From positions 1-5,496 of the forward strand of contig CAKMPP010000045.1 of NCBI GenBank assembly GCA_927911475.1: a stretch of DNA of 5,496 nt, read 5' to 3'. The position numbers were made by a program, and so were the translations under genes. The first letter of the stretch is position 1. Every line of letters begins with the position of its first letter. This DNA comes from an uncultured Solobacterium sp. Lineage in GTDB: Bacteria; Bacillota_I; Bacilli_A; Erysipelotrichales; Erysipelotrichaceae. The notes under the pieces were generated by a model that worked only from the letters and a program-made list of their open reading frames with translations, had not been told where the DNA came from and did no database searches. This document shows, piece by piece, positions 1 through 4,334 of this stretch.

Positions 1-1
1 C

Positions 2-940
2 GGTGCATTGCGAATGAGGGAATTCACTTCGTTCTTAGTACAGTATTATCAAGATCATCCATCCTGCTCGTGAACTTGTATTGCCGATGGAGTTAGATGT
101 TACAGCATTGCAGGAAGTATTAGATATGCCTATCTTCCAACCTCAAAAAGGATATAAAGTAAAACTCTTAGATATGTGTATTGAAAATGCAAAAAAACAA
201 TTGGATCTTAAGTTTAATGCGGTCGCAAGACAAGATACACTAACAGAGCAGGCTGTAACACAGCTATGTGACATTGCAAAACACCCAATGAATCGTGTTG
301 AGTTATTCGATAACTCTCATATTAGTGGTACATTCACTGTTGCCTCATGTGTGGTATATGAAGATGGTTATCCTGATCGTAAGAGTTATCGATTATATAA
401 ACTTCATACAGGAAACTCTGATGTAGATTCAATGAAAGAAGTTATCTATCGTAGATATTTCCGCATGTTAAAAGAGGGGACACGTTTACCAGATGGAATT
501 ATTGTCGATGGTGGTAAAACACAGATTGATGCCGCAAAGGAAATTCTGGATTCACTGGATTTATCAGACTCAATCAAATTAATGGGTTTGGTAAAGGATG
601 ATAAACATAGTACCAATGCCTTAATGGATACCAATGGGGATACTTTTGAATCGATAAAGATTCAGGGTTATTCTTCTTATTAACGCGTATGCAAGATGAA
701 GTTCACCGCGTAGCGATTACTTATCATAGAAAACTACGTGCAAAGGCTCAGACAAAATCTGTATTAGATGAGATTGCTGGTGTGGGTCCAAAACGTAAGA
801 AACTATTATTAAAAGAGTTCGGCAACTTTACAAATCTAAAAGCTGCAACAGTTGAGGATATTTCGAAGGTTGTACCTAATGAAGTTGCGCAAGCAGTATA
901 TGATGCTATACATCAAACATATGAAAATACCGATGCATAA
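2..940 (+). CDS. uvrC: UvrABC system protein C, C-terminal half (5'-truncated by window edge; two apparent frameshifts)
   Basis: UvrC makes the two incisions flanking a lesion in nucleotide excision repair, together with UvrA and UvrB. About 312 residues of a family of roughly 600 are present; the GIY-YIG nuclease and UvrB-binding regions lie left of the window. Visible are the RNase H-like domain of the 5' incision, with DNSH at 309-320, the aspartate of IIVDGGK at 507-509 and the histidine of KDDKH at 606-608 (matching the known catalytic Asp/Asp/His positions), then the conserved MQDEVHRVAITYHR stretch and a C-terminal helix-hairpin-helix DNA-binding domain (GVGPKRKK at 779-802). Reading starts in frame 2 (EFTSFLVQYYQDHP), moves to frame 3 near 62-66 (RELVLPMELDVT) and returns to frame 2 near 649-652 (DKDSGLFFLLTRMQDEV). 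This implies one extra base and one missing base. All family blocks are otherwise present, so sequence error is more likely than a true pseudogene. Identity is certain; gene integrity is inferred. Confidence 0.95.
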
Positions 941-954
941 GCACCGGTATTTTT
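924..954. terminator. Bidirectional rho-independent terminator shared by uvrC and the convergent small gene
   Basis: AAAATACCG (924-932) pairs with CGGTATTTT (945-953). Inside this, TGC (934-936) pairs with GCA (941-943) across an A/C mismatch, closing on an ATAA tetraloop. The plus strand has a T-run at 950-954. The A-run at 924-927 gives a T-run on the minus strand, so the hairpin can serve both converging genes. The uvrC stop codon TAA (938-940) forms part of the loop, and the minus-strand stop codon lies at 958-956, next to the hairpin. Confidence 0.85.
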
Positions 955-955
955 G

Positions 956-1331
956 TTAATTGGTAAAGATGCGTTTAATGATTTCGCTGTTAGCACGTTT
1001 AGCAAATTCACGTTTACCAGCAGCTGCGTAGCCCTTTAATCCCTTTAGTTCATCATTTTGGCGATAGGTGAGAATGATAGAAACTGCAATTGGAAGAAGA
1101 ATTTTAATTAACTTATTTTGCATTGTCTTCTTTGCTTTTTTCTGTTCGTTAATTGCATTTGATACATACTGAAGATGATCAGCCTTGTCTTTGATAACTT
1201 GAATACTGACATTTGTAGTTTTCATTGTTTTTAAAAAAATTCATTGTCTTTAACAAGAATATGATCAGATAACATATGAGAAATGCGCATGCGGCATATA
1301 AGAAATACATGTTGTAGGGATAAATATTCAT
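956..1331 (-). CDS. Small membrane protein of unknown function, probably one gene split by a frameshift
   Basis: I do not recognise the family. An 89-codon frame starts at ATG 1225 and ends at 956, but no Shine-Dalgarno sequence precedes that ATG. Upstream, in another frame, an ATG at 1331 has a strong AAGGAG site 9 nt away; it opens a 50-codon frame (1331-1179) with a hydrophobic segment at residues 9-27 (MYFLYAACAFLICYLIIFLL) and then runs out of frame. Removing one T from the 7-base run (A-run at 1233-1239 on the plus strand) joins the two into a protein of 124 residues. This would have an N-terminal membrane helix, a charged, probably helical linker (KDKADHLQYV...NEQKKAKK), a short second hydrophobic segment at about 75-89 (LIKILLPIAVSIILTY) and a basic C-terminus. 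It converges on uvrC with a shared terminator and is divergent from the phosphoesterase gene. Two overlapping small genes remain possible. Function unknown. Confidence 0.6.
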
Positions 1332-1340
1332 ATAAATACG

Positions 1341-1346
1341 CTCCTT
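1341..1346 (-). promoter_or_regulatory. Ribosome binding site that decides the start of the small minus-strand gene
   Basis: The minus strand reads AAGGAG here, 9 nt before the ATG at 1331-1329. The alternative start at 1225 has no comparable site, which favours 1331 as the true start and supports a frame error between the two. Confidence 0.7.
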
Positions 1347-1372
1347 AATGGTATTTTAACATGTTTATCTCT

Positions 1373-1400
1373 TTTACGTATGACAAAGATTCATTATAAT
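1373..1400 (+). promoter_or_regulatory. Sigma-A-type promoter of the phosphoesterase gene
   Basis: A perfect -10 box, TATAAT (1395-1400), follows a partial -35, TTTACG (1373-1378, 4 of 6 consensus), with a 16-bp spacer. The predicted transcription start is about 1406-1408, leaving a leader of about 13 nt before the ATG at 1420. The -10 sits in ATTATAAT, a perfect palindrome that also reads TATAAT on the minus strand, but I found no well-spaced -35 for a minus-strand promoter. Confidence 0.65.
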
Positions 1401-1409
1401 AGTTACAAC

Positions 1410-1414
1410 GGTGA
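1410..1414 (+). promoter_or_regulatory. Ribosome binding site favouring ATG 1420 over GTG 1411
   Basis: GGTGA matches part of the consensus complementary to the 16S rRNA 3' end and lies 5 nt before the ATG at 1420. The in-frame GTG at 1411 overlaps this motif, has no site of its own, and would be almost leaderless given the promoter at 1373-1400. Confidence 0.6.
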
Positions 1415-1419
1415 ACGAA

Positions 1420-1890
1420 ATGTCAAAAGATATTATATTGGTGAGTGACTCTCATAGACAAACGGAATGTTTAAAAGAGATTCGTGAGATGTATCCAAAT
1501 GCGTATGCATACTTACATGCGGGTGATAGTGAGCTACCTAAGCAGTTAACAGAGGGATATGCATGTGTGCAAGGTAATTGTGATTACTATGGGGATTATG
1601 AAACTGAACTTGTTTGTGAAGTAGAAGATCATCGCATCTTATTAGTGCATGGTCATCATGATATTGGATATGGTTCGTTATTTGGTCTAGTACAACGTGC
1701 AAGAGAGCGCGGTTGTGATATTGTATGCTTTGGACATACACATGTTCCATTTGATGAGCAGTTTGAAGAGGTGCATTTATTTAACCCTGGCTCACTTAGC
1801 TATAACCGTGACGGTTCTAAGCCATCGTATATGATTTTACATTTTGATGGAAAACAAGTATCTGCAGAATTAAAACGATATAAAATGTAA
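1420..1890 (+). CDS. YfcE/MJ0936-family metallophosphoesterase (YsnB-like)
   Basis: A small cytoplasmic calcineurin-like phosphoesterase of 156 residues, the usual size for the family. All metal-binding motifs are present: D10 and H12 in SDSH, D36 in HAGDS, N53 in GNCD, H77 in VHGHH, and H106 and H108 in GHTH, followed by the family's NPGS motif near the C-terminus. Characterised relatives are Mn2+-dependent phosphodiesterases active on model substrates such as bis-p-nitrophenyl phosphate. The physiological substrate is generally unknown and cannot be read from this sequence. An in-frame GTG at 1411 would add three residues, but the SD-like GGTGA at 1410-1414 and promoter spacing favour ATG 1420. 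The gene appears monocistronic, with its own promoter. No hairpin terminator is visible after the stop, so transcripts may run into the tRNA gene. The reading frame is undamaged, unlike most of its neighbours. Confidence 0.92.
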   Translation: MSKDIILVSDSHRQTECLKEIREMYPNAYAYLHAGDSELPKQLTEGYACVQGNCDYYGDYETELVCEVEDHRILLVHGHHDIGYGSLFGLVQRARERGCDIVCFGHTHVPFDEQFEEVHLFNPGSLSYNRDGSKPSYMILHFDGKQVSAELKRYKM

Positions 1891-1898
1891 ATTTAATC

Positions 1899-1927
1899 TT
1901 GAAAACTGATAGATATTTTGATATATT
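1899..1927 (+). promoter_or_regulatory. Promoter of the tRNA-Arg gene
   Basis: TTGAAA (1899-1904, 5 of 6 consensus) is separated by exactly 17 bp from TATATT (1922-1927, 5 of 6). The expected start near 1934 lies about 3 nt before the mature tRNA 5' end, a compact arrangement typical of stable RNA genes. Confidence 0.8.
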
Positions 1928-1936
1928 ATTTGTGCT

Positions 1937-2013
1937 GTCCTCGTAGCTCAGCTGGATAGAGCTCACGCCTTCTAAGCGTGTGGTCAAGAGTTCGAATCTC
2001 TTCGAGGACGCCA
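1937..2013 (+). tRNA. tRNA-Arg, anticodon UCU
   Basis: The full cloverleaf can be folded by eye. The acceptor stem is GTCCTCG (1937-1943) with CGAGGAC (2003-2009). The D-stem is GCTC/GAGC with a GG-containing loop. The anticodon stem CACGC/GCGTG encloses the loop CTTCTAA, with TCT at 1971-1973. The T-arm is AAGAG-TTCGAAT-CTCTT. G2010 is the discriminator base and CCA (2011-2013) is encoded. It reads AGA and AGG arginine codons. It has its own promoter and is followed by a terminator. Confidence 0.97.
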
Positions 2014-2019
2014 TATAGA

Positions 2020-2054
2020 AAAGATACCGTCGGCAATCAGTCGGCGGTTTCTTT
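2020..2054 (+). terminator. Terminator after tRNA-Arg, directly upstream of the next gene's ribosome binding site
   Basis: ACCGTCGGC (2026-2034) pairs with GTCGGCGGT (2040-2048), giving 9 pairs including two G-U, around an AATCA loop. The stem extends beyond one T/T mismatch by AAAGA (2020-2024) with TCTTT (2050-2054). The tail is T-rich but interrupted by C and G (TTTCTTTCGTTT), so termination may be incomplete. The AGGAGG of the following gene starts at 2060. Confidence 0.75.
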
Positions 2055-2069
2055 CGTTTAGGAGGCTAT

Positions 2070-2768
2070 ATGACAAATTACTATGATGAAATCCTTACGG
2101 AGATTGAAAATTTAATCAAAGAAGGAAAATATGGTGATGCAAATTTCTTGGCTCAAAAAGAGTTAAACATGCCATATATTCCAGTTGATGTTGAACAAAA
2201 ATTGAAAAGTTTTAAAAGAGAATTGAACTATCATCTCAGTGATGAAAAAGAAATACGAGAAGATAGTTTGGATTCGCTATTGAGAAAACTGAAAGGAAAA
2301 CCAAAGTCACAACTAGCGGCTGCTAGTGTATTAGTAACAAGAAATCTAAGAGAGTGCCTGATAGAGATTAAGGATTATCTTTCAAAAGATCCTTGTCCAG
2401 AAGCGGCTGCATTATTGATTGAAGGTTTAGCTGAACAAGAAATATCTGATGAATTTACACTCATTAAGAATGGAGTAGAATACACATTCTGGTCTGATGA
2501 TATTATTCCTGTACATAAGTCTGAAGGTTTCTTGAAGGCACAATCCTATCTAAAAGATTGGTTAGAAAATGATCATCCAGATTTCTATGAGATGGCTAAG
2601 ACATTATTAATTCATGAAGTATATTTGTTCTTGCCATTATCATATGATGAAGATGAAGCAGAAGATTTAGCACTTGCAATGTTGAAGCAAGTATCCGATA
2701 TGATGGATGAAGGAGAAATCTATCGAAAAGTTTCTAAACAACTTGCATATGCGAAAACATTGCATTGA
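2070..2768 (+). CDS. DUF3196-like helical protein of unknown function
   Basis: A soluble, acidic protein of 232 residues with no signal peptide or membrane segment. The N-terminus (NYYDEILTEIENLIKEGKY, then AxxLAQKELNMPYIP at about 27-38) and the mid-protein NGVEYTFWSDDIIP (about 137-150) resemble, from memory, the DUF3196 family. That family includes an all-helical mycoplasma protein of known structure but no assigned function. The remainder alternates short amphipathic helices, consistent with a helical-repeat or adaptor-type fold (inference). The start is supported by AGGAGG at 2060-2065, only 4 nt before the ATG. No convincing promoter lies between the tRNA terminator and the gene, so expression may depend on read-through from the tRNA promoter. 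The TGA stop overlaps the -35 box of the predicted tig promoter. The frame is intact throughout. The coding call is firm; the family name is moderate. Confidence 0.85.
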   Translation: MTNYYDEILTEIENLIKEGKYGDANFLAQKELNMPYIPVDVEQKLKSFKRELNYHLSDEKEIREDSLDSLLRKLKGKPKSQLAAASVLVTRNLRECLIEIKDYLSKDPCPEAAALLIEGLAEQEISDEFTLIKNGVEYTFWSDDIIPVHKSEGFLKAQSYLKDWLENDHPDFYEMAKTLLIHEVYLFLPLSYDEDEAEDLALAMLKQVSDMMDEGEIYRKVSKQLAYAKTLH

Positions 2769-2793
2769 CTTTCTAGCCTAAACTTTGTAGGAT
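2765..2793 (+). promoter_or_regulatory. Predicted upstream promoter (P1) of tig, abutting a CIRCE-like operator
   Basis: TTGACT (2765-2770, 5 of 6 consensus) and TAGGAT (2788-2793, 4 of 6) are 17 bp apart. The -35 overlaps the stop codon of the preceding gene. The predicted start at about 2800 falls inside the CIRCE-like dyad at 2795-2821, the geometry commonly seen at HrcA-controlled promoters. Confidence 0.55.
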
Positions 2794-2794
2794 A

Positions 2795-2821
2795 TTAGCA
2801 GGCATAGTGGTCGAGTGCTAA
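2795..2821 (+). promoter_or_regulatory. CIRCE-like HrcA operator upstream of tig
   Basis: The CIRCE consensus is TTAGCACTC, nine bases, GAGTGCTAA. Here the left half is TTAGCAGGC (2795-2803, 7 of 9), the spacer is exactly 9 bases (2804-2812), and the right half is GAGTGCTAA (2813-2821, 9 of 9). The dyad extends outward: GAT at 2791-2793 is complementary to ATC at 2823-2825 after one mismatch. Known family role: HrcA binds CIRCE to repress chaperone genes until heat shock titrates the chaperonin that HrcA needs. Repression of tig is inferred. Confidence 0.75.
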
Positions 2822-2831
2822 AATCGACCGT
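2807..2831 (+). repeat. Inverted repeat overlapping the CIRCE-like site
   Basis: GGTCGA (2809-2814) is a perfect inverted repeat of TCGACC (2824-2829), with a 9-base loop and two possible G-U pairs outside. No T-run follows, so it is not a typical intrinsic terminator. In RNA it would be an alternative to the CIRCE stem, sharing bases 2813-2821. It may be a 5'-UTR hairpin of a P1 transcript or a weak terminator for the preceding gene. Confidence 0.5.
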
Positions 2832-2866
2832 AATATAGTAAAAACATAGCCGAAATATTGTATCTT

Positions 2867-2875
2867 TGGTATAAT
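2867..2875 (+). promoter_or_regulatory. Extended -10 promoter (P2) of tig
   Basis: TGGTATAAT holds a perfect -10 TATAAT (2870-2875) with the TGn extension. No good -35 lies 16-18 bp upstream (tagccg at 2847-2852), as is usual for extended -10 promoters. Transcription from here would start near 2882, giving a leader of about 30 nt to ATG 2913. It lies downstream of the CIRCE-like site and so could give HrcA-independent basal expression. Confidence 0.7.
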
Positions 2876-2912
2876 ATGCAAGCAATAAAAAAAGCGAAAA
2901 GGAGTTAATAAG

Positions 2913-4260
2913 ATGTCAAATTGGACACTCAAAGAAAAATCAGTTGGAGATTTAACAGTTAAAATTGAAGGTAAAGAATGGGCAGATGCAGTAAAGAAGG
3001 CATTCAATAAGATTGCTAAGAATGTATCTATCAACGGTTTCCGTAAGGGACAGGCACCTAAGGCTTTAATCGAAAAGCGTGTTTCTGATAACGAAAGATT
3101 CATCACAGCTGTGGATGATAACGCAAACGAATGGATGCGTGCAGCTTTAGCAGCTGAAAACTTAACACCAATTAGCCAACCACAGTTGGATATCAAGTCA
3201 ATCGACGCAAATGGTGTTGAATTAGTATTTACATTTGCAGTAATGCCTGAAGTTAAGTTAGGCGATTATAAGGGATTAGAATACAATCTTGAAGAAGTTG
3301 CTGTTGGTGATGAAGAAGTTGATGCAGAATTAAACCGTATGCGCGAGCAGTATGCAGAAGTTCAGACTAAGGATGGCGCTGCAGCTGAAGGCGATACAGT
3401 AAATATTGACTACGAAGGATTCAAGGATGGTGTTGCATTTTGATGGTGGTAAGGGCACTAACTATGACTTAGTATTAGGTTCTCATTCCTTCATCCCTGG
3501 ATTTGAAGAACAGTTAGTTGGCGTTAAGGCTGGTGAAGAAAAGGAATTAAATCTTACATTCCCAGAGAATTACCATGCTGATGATTTAAAGGGCGCAGCT
3601 GTTGTGTTCAAAGTTAAGGTTAACGAAGTTAAGACTAAGGTATTACCAGAAGTGAATGATGACTTTGCAAAGGATGTAAATGCTACTGGTGTTGAAACAG
3701 TTGCTGACTTAAAGAACATGATTCGTACACGTATCGAAGATGGTAAGAAGTCACAGGCTGAAAACAAGGCTGATACAGCATTAATGGATAAGTTAGTTGA
3801 AAATGCTGAAATTGACTTACCAGAAGTTCTTGTTGAAGAAGAAGTTAACAATCAGATTCAACAGTTAGCACAACAGATTTCTCAGTATGGTATGAATTTC
3901 AACCAATACTTATCCATGATGGGCAAGAAGATTGAAGATGTTCGTGCTGAATACACAGAAAATGCAACTAAGACAGCGAAGTTAAGATTAATTCTTGAAG
4001 AGATCGCTAAGGTTGAAGGCTTAGAGCCAACTGAAGAAGATCTTGAAAATGAATATAACAACATCGCTACACAGTACAATATGCCAGTTGACCAAGTAAA
4101 GGCATATATCAGTGTTGATATGTTGAAGCGTGATGTACGTAACGAAAAGGCTTATGCATTTGTTAAGGAAAATGCTGCTGGTGGTAAGAAGCCTGCAAAG
4201 AAGGCTGCTAAGAAGACAACACGTAAAAAGAAGAGCGAAGTAGAGGAATCTGCTGAGTAA
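2913..4260 (+). CDS. tig: Trigger factor, ribosome-associated chaperone/peptidyl-prolyl isomerase (one apparent frameshift)
   Basis: Trigger factor binds the ribosome at the exit tunnel and shields nascent chains. The start has AAGGAG (2899-2904), 8 nt before ATG. The ribosome-binding signature GFRKGQAP is at residues 42-49. The FKBP-type isomerase domain spans about 150-240 (DTVNIDYEGFKDGVAF, then DGGKGTNYDLVLGSHSFIPGFEEQLVG), followed by the helical C-terminal arms. The frame breaks after F176: four Ts at 3438-3441 give TTT-TGA where the family continues F-D-G-G. Dropping one T restores a single protein of 448 residues, about the normal length. The last 26 residues (from about 423) form a Lys/Ala/Thr-rich tail containing AKKAAKKTTRKKK and ending in acidic residues, beyond the conserved domain and absent from E. 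coli trigger factor. Two promoters and a CIRCE-like site lie upstream, and lon follows. The ATG at 3406 is only an out-of-frame artefact. Identity is certain; a genuine split gene is unlikely. Confidence 0.96.
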
Positions 4261-4282
4261 TTCGTTTACAATATAGATTGTT

Positions 4283-4310
4283 AATAAGACGCTGCTCGCG
4301 TCTTATTTTC
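4283..4310 (+). terminator. Intergenic hairpin between tig and lon, probable (possibly leaky) terminator
   Basis: AATAAGACGC (4283-4292) pairs perfectly with GCGTCTTATT (4298-4307) around a TGCTC loop. Only TT then C follows, although the end of the stem adds further Ts. The stem is strong but the U-tract is short. Because lon's ribosome binding site begins at 4322, there is almost no room for a separate lon promoter downstream. Partial read-through from tig is therefore expected. Confidence 0.75.
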
Positions 4311-4321
4311 AAAAGTGATTC

Positions 4322-4327
4322 AGGAGG
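4322..4327 (+). promoter_or_regulatory. Ribosome binding site selecting the lon start at 4335
   Basis: AGGAGG lies 7 nt before ATG 4335, but only 1 nt before the in-frame ATG at 4329, which would add just two residues. The spacing favours 4335. Confidence 0.8.
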
Positions 4328-4334
4328 TATGAAT

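Noticed and set aside
689..940. A stand-alone 83-residue helix-hairpin-helix protein
   Set aside because: It is the UvrC C-terminus; the upstream codons in the same frame (653-688) already encode UvrC family sequence and there is no ribosome binding site.
1421..1426. TTGACA on the minus strand as a -35 for the small membrane gene, with TATAAT at 1398-1393
   Set aside because: The spacing is 22 bp, too long for a sigma-A promoter.
1817..2014. Minus-strand open frame across the tRNA gene
   Set aside because: It is antisense to a clear tRNA and to the phosphoesterase 3' end; tRNA antisense frames are common artefacts.
2795..3196. Minus-strand open frame of 133 codons antisense to the start of tig
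   Set aside because: It overlaps the tig promoter region and conserved coding sequence, has no ribosome binding site and encodes nothing recognisable; it is a shadow frame.
3406..3443. ATG at 3406 as the start of a separate 284-codon protein
   Set aside because: The first residues are off-frame translation of the trigger factor isomerase domain. Family similarity begins only at the frame break near 3440, so this is the second half of tig.
4261..4334. CtsR-type heat-shock operator upstream of lon
   Set aside because: No tandem GGTCAAA-like heptads are present; only an isolated TCAAAAG occurs.
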